From Martinezella rhizogenes (GTDB lineage Bacteria; Pseudomonadota; Alphaproteobacteria; Rhizobiales; Rhizobiaceae), in assembly GCF_027460065.1 (NCBI RefSeq), contig NZ_JAPYZZ010000004.1, positions 143,812-207,811 on the forward strand: DNA of 64,000 nt, read 5' to 3'. This document shows positions 26,237-36,268 of the stretch, piece by piece; the stretch's first letter is position 1; each line of letters opens with the position of its first letter. A model generated the notes under the pieces. The model saw nothing but the letters and a program-made list of their open reading frames with translations, was not told where the DNA came from and made no database searches. The position numbers and the translations under genes are program-made.

Positions 26237-27751
26237 TCAGGCCTTTGCAGCCGCTGCAGCCATGGCGGCCTGCTTGTGCTCCAGCGCGAATTCCTCTTCC
26301 GGCGACAGGATGAGGCGATGGCGTCCGATGAAGGCGAAGTAGGCGATCGCCACGGCAAACCAGACCGCTACCCACAGCACGCCCTTGCTGAAGTTCGGAT
26401 CCTGGATCTGGTAAAGCAGCGTAACGATGGCGATGATGATCGTCAGCACCGCGCCCGGAATGCCGAAGGGCGACCGGAACGGCCGTTCGATATGCGGCAG
26501 GTTCTTGCGCAGCAGAATGAAGGAAATCGCCTGCATGATGTAGGAGAACATCGCGCCAAACACGGCCATGTTCAAAAGCACGCTGCCGATGATACTGCCG
26601 CCCTCTTCGGCACCCAGCGCAAACCAGATGACGAGCATGACCGCGAGTCCGACAATCGCGCCGGCGATATTGGCGACAAAAGGCGTGCGGTATTTGGAGT
26701 GCGTGATCGACAGAACGGTCGGGAAATAACCCGCACGTGACAGCGAATAGATCTGCCGACCCTGCGCATAAAGGATCGTATGGAAGCTGGCGATCAGGCC
26801 GGTGAGCGCGACGAGACCGAGCAACACCACGCCGCCATCACCGTAGATCGCCTTGAAGCCATCCAGCAGCGGCTCAAGTGAGGAGCTGAGATGGAAGGCA
26901 CCGACACCCGGCAGCGACGGGTTGAGCAGCACGATCATGAAGGCCGAGACCATCAGCGTGATAACGCCGAGGATAATGCCCTTCGGCATATCGCGCTTCG
27001 GATCGACCGATTCTTCGGCCGCCAGCGGCAATTGTTCAATGGCGAGGAACAGCCAGACCGCAAAGGGCAGCGTGGCGAGAACGCCTGAAAAACCGAAGGG
27101 GAAGAAGGACCCGCCGCCTTCCGGTAGCTCAACCGCCTTGCCATCCGGGCCGACGCCGATGTTCAGCGCGTAACGCGAGAAATCCATGTTCGGAATGGCG
27201 CTGATCCAGAAGAATACCAGAACGCCGAGCGAAATCAGCGTGATGACCAGCGTGACCTTGAAGGAAAGCTCGAGCCCGAAGACATTGAGCGCCAGGAAGA
27301 TCGCATAGAACCCTATCCACACGAAGGGTGAATAGGCCGGATCAAGCCCCAGAATGGAGTTCATATAGGCCGTGATGAACGTGACGATGACCGCCGGCGT
27401 CAGCACATATTCGACGTTCTCGCAAAGTCCGGTGACGAAACCGCCCCACGGGCCCATCGCCGTGCGGGCAAAGGAATAGGCAGCGCCGGTATGCGGCAGG
27501 GCCGGGCTCATTTCCGCGATCGAAAATGTCAGTCCGAGATACATGATGGCGATGATAATGCCCGCCACCAGCATGCCGCCCCAGCCGCCCGTGGAGAATC
27601 CGAAATTCCATCCGGAAAAATGCCCTGATATAACGGCCCCGACGCCCAGCGCCCAAAGCGACCACACGCCCGCATAACGGGAAAGTCCGCGTTTTTCGAA
27701 ATAGGATGCATCAGCCTTCTTGTAGCTGACGCCTGATGATGAACTGTCCAT
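26237..27751 (-). CDS. APC-superfamily permease, ethanolamine-permease-like
   Basis: The 504-residue protein has about 12 transmembrane helices. The first helix region reads LWALGVGAVISGHFSGWNFG, and then GGWGGML and EMSPALPHTGAAYSF, which match the ethanolamine permease (Eat) group from memory. It would import a small amine by proton or cation symport. The start at 27751 follows AGGAG. It lies 63 bp upstream of the GS-like gene in the same direction, so uptake and glutamylation are probably co-expressed. Confidence 0.85.
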   Translation of the reverse strand: MDSSSSGVSYKKADASYFEKRGLSRYAGVWSLWALGVGAVISGHFSGWNFGFSTGGWGGMLVAGIIIAIMYLGLTFSIAEMSPALPHTGAAYSFARTAMGPWGGFVTGLCENVEYVLTPAVIVTFITAYMNSILGLDPAYSPFVWIGFYAIFLALNVFGLELSFKVTLVITLISLGVLVFFWISAIPNMDFSRYALNIGVGPDGKAVELPEGGGSFFPFGFSGVLATLPFAVWLFLAIEQLPLAAEESVDPKRDMPKGIILGVITLMVSAFMIVLLNPSLPGVGAFHLSSSLEPLLDGFKAIYGDGGVVLLGLVALTGLIASFHTILYAQGRQIYSLSRAGYFPTVLSITHSKYRTPFVANIAGAIVGLAVMLVIWFALGAEEGGSIIGSVLLNMAVFGAMFSYIMQAISFILLRKNLPHIERPFRSPFGIPGAVLTIIIAIVTLLYQIQDPNFSKGVLWVAVWFAVAIAYFAFIGRHRLILSPEEEFALEHKQAAMAAAAAKA

Positions 27752-27975
27752 GCCCTTCTCTCCTGATAAGAAAAAAACAAGCCAGTCAGCCATTATTGGC
27801 CGATTGTGCCCCAGTTTTCAGCGTCACACGGATGTGTCCCGCGCTCTGCTATACGCATTTGCTGTTCCCTTGCCGCTTCGTGTCTTTTCGGCTTCTCTGG
27901 CCGGTTTATTGAATGGCGGTAGTCTCCTTTGACGGCCGGCCCCGGTGCTTTCACCATCGGCCAGCCCTTGCTCCC

Positions 27976-28749
27976 TCACTCGTCAATCGATGAGAGCGCC
28001 TTCCCCATAAGCTCATGGAGAAAACCGGCAATAGCCGCCTGTTCTCCATCATTGGCGATAAGATCGTTGCGGATTTCGATCATGACGTTCAAAAGTCCGT
28101 CCGGCAGCGCATGCAGCCGCAGCGTATGCGTCACACCGTCTTCCGGCCCATAAGGGTCGTTGCGCCTGACGGTCAGCGAGGCGCCTTCGGCACCCGCCAG
28201 CATCGCATCCGCCAAGCGGCTGTCGCTATCGTGCAGGATGCCTATTTCAACCTCGCGGAACCGGCCGTGATAGACCGGCGTGAAACTGTGGATGGTCACC
28301 ACCACCACCTCGCGGCCGGCGGCCTGCCGCTCCGCGATGATCTCGCTCACGCGGTCATGAAACGGCACGTAAAGCGCAGACGTGCGGGCGAAACGTTCCG
28401 CTTCGTCGAGATCGAGATTGCCGGGAATATCGTAAATCTCGCTTTTGACCGGCATGGCGGAAGGCGATTCGGGCGGGCGGTTGCAATCATAGACGAGACG
28501 CGAAAACCGCTGGTAGACGAGCGTGGCGTCGAATTTTTCAGATAGCAGACGGGCAACGGCAAGAGCACCCGGATCCCAAGCCGCGTGGCTTGAAAGCACA
28601 TCCGCCGAAAGACCCAATGTCCCGTATTTTTGTGGAATGGTGGCGGAGGCATGTTCGCAGACAAGAAGGACATCGCCCTTCGCCGCCGCATTCTCGACGC
28701 CGACGGCCTGCCCTTCCGCTTCTGTAAAAAACCGTGAACGCACCGTCAT
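27976..28749 (-). CDS. N-formylglutamate amidohydrolase family protein
   Basis: The 257-residue protein belongs to the FGase family (HutG-like, metallo-amidohydrolase). Seen are LLVCEHASATIPQKYG near the start, SRLVYDCNRPPES, and VVVTIHSFTPVYHG with the conserved histidine. No other histidine-degradation gene is in the neighbourhood, so formylglutamate is not the obvious substrate here. It is the first gene of the minus-strand cluster, 224 bp upstream of the permease and divergent from the RpiR gene. Cleaving a gamma-glutamyl amide product would complete the proposed route; this is inference. Confidence 0.85.
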   Translation of the reverse strand: MTVRSRFFTEAEGQAVGVENAAAKGDVLLVCEHASATIPQKYGTLGLSADVLSSHAAWDPGALAVARLLSEKFDATLVYQRFSRLVYDCNRPPESPSAMPVKSEIYDIPGNLDLDEAERFARTSALYVPFHDRVSEIIAERQAAGREVVVVTIHSFTPVYHGRFREVEIGILHDSDSRLADAMLAGAEGASLTVRRNDPYGPEDGVTHTLRLHALPDGLLNVMIEIRNDLIANDGEQAAIAGFLHELMGKALSSIDE

Positions 28750-28819
28750 GCACGACCCCGCCCGGAAACCCGCTATCCAGCCAATGACGAAAAGAATTCT
28801 TCACATTATCGCGAGTGTC

Positions 28820-28855
28820 AAATGGAATTTGAAATTTTCTCTTCATTTTTTCCAT
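28820..28855. promoter_or_regulatory. Inverted repeat in the divergent promoter region, probable RpiR operator
   Basis: AATGGAA (28820-28826) and TTCCATT (28849-28855) are perfect inverted arms 22 bp apart, with a smaller GAAATTTTC element between them. They lie in the AT-rich 173-bp space between the divergent amidohydrolase and RpiR genes. Confidence 0.5.
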
Positions 28856-28922
28856 TGACTCGATAGCTGGCACGGATGTTTATTTTAGCCATGCACCGGC
28901 AGAAGACCGGAAGGGGAAAGAT

Positions 28923-29801
28923 TTGCGCAGCACGACGGCCACCGTCTCGGATGTCATCCATGCCCATTACGACGCACTGACCCGTTCGGAAAAACGGCTG
29001 GCGGAAAGCCTGCTCGGCAACTACCCGGTGTCCGGTCTCGGCAGCATCACCACAATCGCCGAAAATGCCGGCGTTTCGACGCCGACGGTGGCGCGCATGG
29101 TGCAGAAGCTCGGTTATAAGGGCTATCCGGAATTCCAGGCACACCTGCATCAGGAATTGGAGGCGACGATATCAGGCCCGGTTGCCAAACATGACCGCTG
29201 GGCGACCAATGCACCCGGCCTGCATATTCTCAACCGCTTCGCCGACGCCATCACCGGCAATCTGCGCGATACGCTTGGTGATCTCGACACCGCCGTTTTC
29301 GACAATGCGGCAAGGCTGCTCTCGGACCGCAAACGCAGCATCTATTTCGTCGGCGGGCGCATCACCGGCGCGATTGCCGAGTATTTCTTCACCCACATGC
29401 AGGTGATTCGGCCAAAAACGACGCTGATGTCGTCCAATTCCAGCGCCTGGCCGCAATATATGCTGAATATGAGCGCCGGCGACGTGCTGGTCATTTTCGA
29501 CATCCGCCGTTACGAGCACGACATGACGACGCTGGCCGAGGTGGCAAAGGCAAACGGCGTGCAGATCATCCTCTTCACCGATCAATGGACATCGCCGGTG
29601 GCGCGCCATGCGCTGCACACCTTCCGGGTCCGGATCGAGGCTCCCTCGGCGTGGGATTCCTCCGTCGTCACCCTGTTCGTGGTCGAAGCCCTGATCGAAG
29701 CGGTGCAGAACGGCACCTGGGATGAAACCAAGGAACGCATGAACGCACTCGAGGGCCTGTTCGAACAGACACGGCTGTTCCGCCGGCCGACGAGGACATG
29801 A
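28923..29801 (+). CDS. MurR/RpiR-family regulator with SIS domain
   Basis: The 292-residue regulator has an N-terminal RpiR helix-turn-helix (SITTIAENAGVSTPTVARMV, about residues 40-60) and a C-terminal SIS domain (about 125-265, with VGGRITGAIAEYF). SIS domains in this family bind phosphorylated sugars or related ligands. It starts with TTG behind AAGGGGAAAG. It is divergent from the amine-catabolism cluster and upstream, in the same direction, of the ABC importer, so it could control either or both. Confidence 0.88.
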   Translation: MRSTTATVSDVIHAHYDALTRSEKRLAESLLGNYPVSGLGSITTIAENAGVSTPTVARMVQKLGYKGYPEFQAHLHQELEATISGPVAKHDRWATNAPGLHILNRFADAITGNLRDTLGDLDTAVFDNAARLLSDRKRSIYFVGGRITGAIAEYFFTHMQVIRPKTTLMSSNSSAWPQYMLNMSAGDVLVIFDIRRYEHDMTTLAEVAKANGVQIILFTDQWTSPVARHALHTFRVRIEAPSAWDSSVVTLFVVEALIEAVQNGTWDETKERMNALEGLFEQTRLFRRPTRT

Positions 29802-30091
29802 AACTATCTAGCCGGCAACTTACTTGACGCGGATGCCGCACGCTGATTGGATACCTGTAATCGCTACCAGCACGATAAAACAGGATAATATACCAAGCTG
29901 GGGAACATATCTGGACAATCGGATAACGAGGGGAATCTCCCGCAATTGCAGGCACAAAAGCCTGATGATGGCGGAAAACGAGTGTAAAGTGGCGGAATCC
30001 GGATAAATAAATTGCAATCCAACCGTCACATTAGCTTCATCGAGACTCCGTATCAGCGTCCGCAATATGAGAACACGAAGAGGAGAAAAAA

Positions 30092-31198
30092 GTGATCTCT
30101 CACTGCCGCCGACTGCTTGCTACGACCACCGCACTGGTCATCGCTTCCACCGCGATTGCCGCCGCTGAACCGAGCGCCGAACTGATCGCTGCCGCCAAGA
30201 AGGAAGGCATGCTGACCACGGTCGCGCTGCCGCACGACTGGTGTGGTTACGGCGACGTCATCGCCGCTTTCAAGGCGAAGTACCCGGAAATCACCGTCAA
30301 CGAACTGAACCCTGACGCCGGCTCTGCCGATGAAGTCGAAGCCATCAAGGCGAACAAGGACAACAAGGGTCCGCAGGCTCCTGACGTCGTTGACGTCGGT
30401 CTCGCCTTCGGCCCGCAGATGAAGGCCGAAGGCCTGCTGCAGCCCTACAAGGTCTCCACCTGGGCCGAAATCCCTGACAACGTCAAGGATGCCGACGGCT
30501 ACTGGTACGGCGACTATTACGGCGTCATGTCGATGTTCGTGAACAAGGACCTCGTCAAGAACACGCCGAAAGACTGGGCCGACCTGCTGAAGCCGGAATA
30601 TTCCGGTCAGGTAGCGCTAGCCGGCGATCCGCGCGCCTCCAACCAGGCGATCCTCGGCGTTCTCGCCGCCGGTCTTTCCACCGGCGCAAAGTCCGGCAAA
30701 GAAGCCGGTGAGGCTGGCCTTAAGTATTTCGCCGACCTCAACAAGGCTGGCAACTTCCTTCCGGTCATCGGCAAGGCTGGTACGCTGGCACAGGGCGCAA
30801 CCCCGATCATCGTCGCCTGGGACTACAACGCCCTTTCCTGGAAGAAGACGCTGAACGACAACCCGCCGACCGAAGTCGTCGTCCCTGAAAAGGGCGTTCT
30901 CGCCGGCGTTTACGTTCAGGGTATTTCCGCCTACGCGCCGCATCCGAACGCTGCCAAGCTGTGGATGGAGCATCTTTATTCGGACGACGGTCAGCTCGGC
31001 TGGCTGAAGGGCTATTGCCACCCGATCCGCTTCAACGCCATGGTCAAGGCCGGCAAGGTTCCGCAGGAACTGATCGACAGCCTGCCGCCGGCAGCAGCCT
31101 ATGAAAAGGCGATCTTCCCGACACTCGAGGAAGTTGATGCCAACAAGGCTGCCGTCACCGGCGGCTGGGACAAAGTCGTCGGCGCAAACGTGAAGTAA
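30092..31198 (+). CDS. ABC importer periplasmic substrate-binding protein
   Basis: The 368-residue protein has a Sec signal peptide (cleavage near AIAAAEPS) and the type II binding-protein fold of the ferric/polyamine/phosphonate group (SBP_bac_6/8-like). It starts with GTG behind AGGAG. Its composition is rich in Lys/Asp and codon use looks optimised, as expected for an abundant protein. A strong hairpin terminator follows its stop and precedes the permease genes, so it can be made in excess over the membrane parts. The ligand is not evident; iron, polyamines and aminoethylphosphonate are all possible in this group. Confidence 0.85.
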   Translation: MISHCRRLLATTTALVIASTAIAAAEPSAELIAAAKKEGMLTTVALPHDWCGYGDVIAAFKAKYPEITVNELNPDAGSADEVEAIKANKDNKGPQAPDVVDVGLAFGPQMKAEGLLQPYKVSTWAEIPDNVKDADGYWYGDYYGVMSMFVNKDLVKNTPKDWADLLKPEYSGQVALAGDPRASNQAILGVLAAGLSTGAKSGKEAGEAGLKYFADLNKAGNFLPVIGKAGTLAQGATPIIVAWDYNALSWKKTLNDNPPTEVVVPEKGVLAGVYVQGISAYAPHPNAAKLWMEHLYSDDGQLGWLKGYCHPIRFNAMVKAGKVPQELIDSLPPAAAYEKAIFPTLEEVDANKAAVTGGWDKVVGANVK

Positions 31199-31210
31199 AC
31201 TGCTGAAAAT

Positions 31211-31245
31211 GCACCCCGGCCGATCAAAAGCCGGGGTGCTTCTTT
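31211..31245 (+). terminator. Terminator after the binding-protein gene
   Basis: A perfect 10-bp stem GCACCCCGGC / GCCGGGGTGC with a nine-base loop is followed by TTCTTT. It separates the binding protein from its permease genes. Confidence 0.85.
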
Positions 31246-31248
31246 AAA

Positions 31249-31288
31249 AGCATTTCCAGTAAAAGTGCGTTGCGGTTTTACGTCAGGA
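31249..31288 (+). repeat. 40-bp rhizobial intergenic repeat, copy A
   Basis: The stretch starting AGCATTTCCAGTAAAAGTGC and ending GTTTTACGTCAGGA matches the reverse complement of 34145-34184 at 35 of 40 positions. The two copies flank the permease and ATPase genes in opposite orientation. Confidence 0.8.
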
Positions 31289-31400
31289 AAATGCGCAAGA
31301 CAAAATCGAGAGCGCGTCCGACATTTCCGTTTTAACCGGATGTGCTCGAGAAAGACCTTTAGAGACAGACCGTTTTGAAAACGGCGTTTGGGGACAAGGC

Positions 31401-32285
31401 ATGCCATCAACCAACACCGGCGGACCATCCGACGCGGGCAGAAAGTTGCCGCTGCACTGGATAGGCGTCGTACCTTTCGCCGTCTTTGTTATGCTGTTCC
31501 TGATCCTGCCGACGATGAAGATCGTCATCGGCGCGTTTCAGCAAACGGATGGCAGCTTCACGCTTGATAACATTGCCGGGCTTTTCACCTCGTCGATCCT
31601 TGCTGCCTACTGGATCTCGATCAAGATCAGCCTCGCCTCCGCGGCGCTGGGTTGCCTGATCGGTTTTGCCGTGGCCGCAGCCGTCGTTTTGGGTGGCCTG
31701 CCGCAACGTATCCGCGGCCCGCTTCTCACCTTTTCCGGTGTCGCCTCGCAATTTGCCGGCGTGCCGCTCGCCTTCGCCTTCATCGCCACGCTTGGCCCGG
31801 TAGGCCTGCTCACCGTCTTCCTGAAGACGCAGATCGGCATTGATCTGAGGCTCCTCGGTTTCAACATCCTGTCCTTCTGGGGCCTGACGGTCACCTATCT
31901 GTTCTTTCAGATACCGCTGATGATTCTCATCATCACGCCGGCGCTGGACGGGCTGAAGCGTGAATGGCGCGAGGCAGCCGAAATTCTCGGTGCCACCGGC
32001 CTGCAATATTGGCGCATGGTGGCTTTCCCGATCCTGTTGCCGTCGCTGCTCGGCACCATGTCGCTGCTGTTTGCCAATGCTTTCGGCGCGGTGGCCACAG
32101 CGATCGCGCTCACCGGCTCCTCGCTTAATATCGTGCCGATCCTGCTCTTCGCGCAAATCCGCGGCGACGTTCTCGGCAATCCGCATCTCGGTTACGCGCT
32201 CGCCTTCGGCATGATCGTCCTGACCGGCATCGCTAATGCACTTTACATCTGGCTGCGCGCCCGCAGCGAAAGGTGGCTGAAATGA
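31401..32285 (+). CDS. ABC importer permease, first subunit
   Basis: The 294-residue inner-membrane protein has six predicted helices. The cytoplasmic EAA loop reads EWREAAEILGATGLQYW, with the conserved glycine about eight residues on, which contacts the ATPase. It is the first of three tightly packed genes: its stop overlaps the next start in ATGA. It belongs to the importer whose binding protein is encoded 200 bp upstream across a terminator. Confidence 0.9.
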   Translation: MPSTNTGGPSDAGRKLPLHWIGVVPFAVFVMLFLILPTMKIVIGAFQQTDGSFTLDNIAGLFTSSILAAYWISIKISLASAALGCLIGFAVAAAVVLGGLPQRIRGPLLTFSGVASQFAGVPLAFAFIATLGPVGLLTVFLKTQIGIDLRLLGFNILSFWGLTVTYLFFQIPLMILIITPALDGLKREWREAAEILGATGLQYWRMVAFPILLPSLLGTMSLLFANAFGAVATAIALTGSSLNIVPILLFAQIRGDVLGNPHLGYALAFGMIVLTGIANALYIWLRARSERWLK

Positions 32286-33064
32286 AGCGTTTCTTCGCCT
32301 GGGGCGCGCTGATATTCGGCCTGCTCTATTTCGCTCTGCCGCTGATCGGCATGACCAACTTTTCGCTGAAGATGCGGCGCGGCGAATATTCCTTCGACGC
32401 CTATGGCAAGGTGCTCACCGATCCGCGCTTTCAGGAAACCTTCAGCTATTCGGTGGTGATGGCGCTGTTCACCATCGTCTTCGGTGTTCTGCTCGTCGTG
32501 CCGACAGCCTATTGGGTGCGTCTGAAGCTGCCTGGCCTGCGCCCCTATATCGAATTCATCACGCTGCTGCCACTGGTCATTCCGGCGATCGTCATCGTGT
32601 TCGGTTATATCAGGCTCTACAATACCTCGAGCTGGCTGCCGCTGACCGGCACCTCATTCGGCACCAATCTGCTTCTGATGTTCGGTTATGCCACGCTTGC
32701 CCTGCCCTACATGTACCGCGCCGTCGACACCGGTCTGAGAACCATCGACGTGGCGACGCTGACGGAAGCGGCGCAGAGCCTTGGCGCGGGATGGACGACC
32801 ATCCTGTCGCGCATCATCCTGCCCAATGTACTGGTCGCCGTGCTTTCGGGCGCGTTCTTGACCTTCGCCATCGTCATCGGTGAATTCACCATGGCAGCCC
32901 TTTTGAACCGCCCGGCCTTTGGCCCCTACATGCAGCTGCTCGGCGCCAACCGCGCCTATGAACCGGCAGCACTTGCCGTGATTTCCTTCGGCATCACCTG
33001 GGGTTGCCTCGGTCTGATCCAACTCGTTTCCCGCTATCAGAAGGGCGCGCCTCCCAAGGCCTGA
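32282..33064 (+). CDS. ABC importer permease, second subunit
   Basis: The 260-residue permease has six predicted helices and an EAA loop TLTEAAQSLGAGWTTIL. The start at 32282 is chosen because it overlaps the previous stop (ATGA) and gives MKRFFAWG; a GTG three codons upstream is possible. It should form the heterodimeric channel with the preceding permease. Confidence 0.9.
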   Translation: MKRFFAWGALIFGLLYFALPLIGMTNFSLKMRRGEYSFDAYGKVLTDPRFQETFSYSVVMALFTIVFGVLLVVPTAYWVRLKLPGLRPYIEFITLLPLVIPAIVIVFGYIRLYNTSSWLPLTGTSFGTNLLLMFGYATLALPYMYRAVDTGLRTIDVATLTEAAQSLGAGWTTILSRIILPNVLVAVLSGAFLTFAIVIGEFTMAALLNRPAFGPYMQLLGANRAYEPAALAVISFGITWGCLGLIQLVSRYQKGAPPKA

Positions 33065-33077
33065 GGACAAGATTTTC

Positions 33078-34136
33078 ATGAGCTTTTTGACACTTAGCAA
33101 CATCAAGAAATCCTTCGGCTCCGTGCAGGTCGTGCATGATTTCAACATGGCCATCGAAAAGGGCGAATTCGTCTCCTTTCTCGGGCCATCGGGCTGCGGC
33201 AAGACCACCGTGCTGCGCATGATCGCCGGTTTCGAAATCCCGACCGGCGGATCGATCGTCATCAACGGCAAGGACCAGACGACGCTCAGACCGAACCAGC
33301 GCAATATCGGCATGGTGTTCCAGGCCTATGCGCTGTTCCCGAACATGAATGTCTATGAAAACGTCGCCTTCGGTCTCAAAGTCGCCGGCAAACCGAAAGC
33401 CGAGATCGACACCCGCGTGAAGGAAATGCTCCAGCTCATCCATCTGGAACATCTGGCGGACCGTTATCCCTATCAGATGTCGGGCGGTCAGCAGCAGCGC
33501 GTGGCGCTCGCCCGGGCGCTTGCGCCGAAGCCGGAAGTGCTTCTGCTGGACGAACCGCTCTCCGCACTCGACGCCAAGATCCGCGTCTCGCTGCGCGAGG
33601 AAATCCGCCAGATCCAGCAAAAACTCGGCATCACCACCATTTTCGTGACCCACGATCAGGAAGAGGCCCTGTCGATATCCGACCGCATCGTCGTGATGAA
33701 TGGTGGCCGTGCCGACCAGATCGGTTCGCCCTTCGATATCTACAACAAACCCACCACCCGCTTCGTCGCCTCCTTCGTTGGTACGTTGAACCTCATCGAC
33801 GCCACCGTGGTGGATTCCTCATCCAACACCATCCGTGTCGGAGAGCAGCAGATCACCCTGCCCAAGCCGGTCGATGCGGCGAATGGCGAAAAAATCACGC
33901 TGGCGCTTCGCCCGGAAGCCGGTTCCCTCGGCAGCGATGCGAAAGGCGATGTTGCCATTTCCGGCCTCGTCACCTCCAGCCAGTTCCTCGGCTCCGTCAT
34001 CCGCACCCGCCTCGATCTGGGCGGTTCGACGCTGTCCTTCGACATGTTCAACGATCCCGGCACAGCGCCGCCCGCTGTCGGTGAGCAGGTGACACTGAAA
34101 TTCGCAGCCGGTGACCTGATGCTCATCAAGGACTGA
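33078..34136 (+). CDS. ABC importer ATPase subunit
   Basis: The 352-residue protein is the motor of the importer. Walker A is GPSGCGKTT at residues 36-44, the signature MSGGQQQR lies near residue 137, Walker B LLLDEPLSALD follows, and the switch histidine is in VTHDQEEAL. The last 100 residues form a TOBE_2 domain typical of the polyamine/iron/maltose group. It begins 13 bp after the second permease stop. Confidence 0.92.
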   Translation: MSFLTLSNIKKSFGSVQVVHDFNMAIEKGEFVSFLGPSGCGKTTVLRMIAGFEIPTGGSIVINGKDQTTLRPNQRNIGMVFQAYALFPNMNVYENVAFGLKVAGKPKAEIDTRVKEMLQLIHLEHLADRYPYQMSGGQQQRVALARALAPKPEVLLLDEPLSALDAKIRVSLREEIRQIQQKLGITTIFVTHDQEEALSISDRIVVMNGGRADQIGSPFDIYNKPTTRFVASFVGTLNLIDATVVDSSSNTIRVGEQQITLPKPVDAANGEKITLALRPEAGSLGSDAKGDVAISGLVTSSQFLGSVIRTRLDLGGSTLSFDMFNDPGTAPPAVGEQVTLKFAAGDLMLIKD

Positions 34137-34144
34137 AGCGCTTC

Positions 34145-34184
34145 TCCTGACGTAAAACGGCTTCGCACTTTTGCTGAAAATGCT
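34145..34184 (-). repeat. 40-bp rhizobial intergenic repeat, copy B (inverted)
   Basis: On the minus strand it reads AGCATTTTCAGCAAAAGTGC to GTTTTACGTCAGGA, 35 of 40 identical to copy A. A separate small hairpin (GCAGGTT / AACCTGC, 34190-34211) follows it. Confidence 0.8.
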
Positions 34185-34230
34185 CTAGAGCAGGTTGGGA
34201 TTTGAACCTGCGGACCAATGATGTGAGGCC

Positions 34231-35277
<1,047 letters not shown>

Positions 35278-35305
35278 GCACCTGTCGCAGCCATTCGGCG
35301 TCGCG

Positions 35306-35947
35306 TCAGCTGCTCCTGCGCCCGAAAGCCCGGGCCGTGCCGCCTGTCGGGGGCGAGACCTCCACCGGCGGTAGCCCCGGGCTGGCGGCAACGGAATCTG
35401 TCCGAGGCTGGCTGTACTGAGGTCTCACCAGCCGCTTCTTGCGAAGTTTGAGTGGATCGGAAGGCTCGCTCACCAGCCCATTGTCGGCGCCGACGAGCAT
35501 TGCCAGCAATCGCCAAAACCACCGGATGACGTCCCGCCCCTTATGGACAACCAGAAAAAACCCGACTACCAGCGCGACGAAGAAAATCGCCAGATTCCAG
35601 CGCCCGTTCTGCTTTTCGCGGGCCGCGCGCTCCATGCGGTACCGGGTCGTCGGATCGAAACCAAGCCTCGACTTCAATCGTGCAATATCGGCATCGCTGA
35701 GCCTGGTATAACGGTCGCCGTAAAACAGAACATAACCGCTGCCATTGCCGCTGTTCAGATAGCCGAGATCGAGCGTGTTTCCCTCCCGCAGAAAAGCGGG
35801 GATGTTTGGCAGATCGTAGACGAGATCAATCGTCTCGCCGCCACCGGACCCGGGAATGGCGAATAAACCATCCTTCCGCGCTTCTGCCCCATTCGGAAAT
35901 ATCGCGGAAAACAAGGCAGCGGCTGAAAATAGCACCGTGTAATTCAT
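35306..35947 (-). CDS. Membrane protein of unknown function with signal peptide
   Basis: I do not recognise a named family. The 213-residue product has an N-terminal signal (YTVLFSAAALFSAIFPNGAEA), a periplasmic segment with DADIARLKSRLGFDP, one transmembrane helix (about residues 117-137, LAIFFVALVVGFFLVV), and a basic Pro-rich cytoplasmic tail. The start at 35947 follows GAGGA. It is transcribed toward the zinc dehydrogenase. The AT-rich patch begins about 50 bp upstream. Confidence 0.6.
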   Translation of the reverse strand: MNYTVLFSAAALFSAIFPNGAEARKDGLFAIPGSGGGETIDLVYDLPNIPAFLREGNTLDLGYLNSGNGSGYVLFYGDRYTRLSDADIARLKSRLGFDPTTRYRMERAAREKQNGRWNLAIFFVALVVGFFLVVHKGRDVIRWFWRLLAMLVGADNGLVSEPSDPLKLRKKRLVRPQYSQPRTDSVAASPGLPPVEVSPPTGGTARAFGRRSS

Positions 35948-35995
35948 CCATTCCTCAAAACAGAAACAAGAATGAACAACCACTAGAATCCCTCG

Positions 35996-36120
35996 TTTAA
36001 ATTGAAGTTTATATCGAAGTTATATTTTTAATCACACCAACAATATTTAGATTATCGAGTATTGAATTTAAATATCTCAATTATTATTTCATAACAATCT
36101 AAATTATCACAAGTCTCAAC
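35996..36120. other. AT-rich intergenic patch
   Basis: Within 36001-36120 I count 26 G or C in 120 bases (about 22%), against roughly 60% in the flanking genes. It lies in the 321-bp gap between the membrane protein and the AAA ATPase gene. No gene is seen in it. It could be a promoter region bound by nucleoid proteins or a scar of acquired DNA. Confidence 0.7.
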
Positions 36121-36268
36121 GCTGTGTAGGCATATTGAATGGGCCGTTGGCGCGGGCCATACGACGCGCTAAGCTCCGGGCACACTCACTCGCCCCGGGG
36201 GCACGGGCCTCGAAGAGGCATCCGGGCGAACATCTCCGAAGAGGATCAATATTGGCAAGGACTGCGAC

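Noticed and set aside
22257..28749. Eut-type ethanolamine ammonia-lyase or microcompartment locus
   Set aside because: No eutB/C-like or shell-protein gene is present; only the permease is ethanolamine-like.
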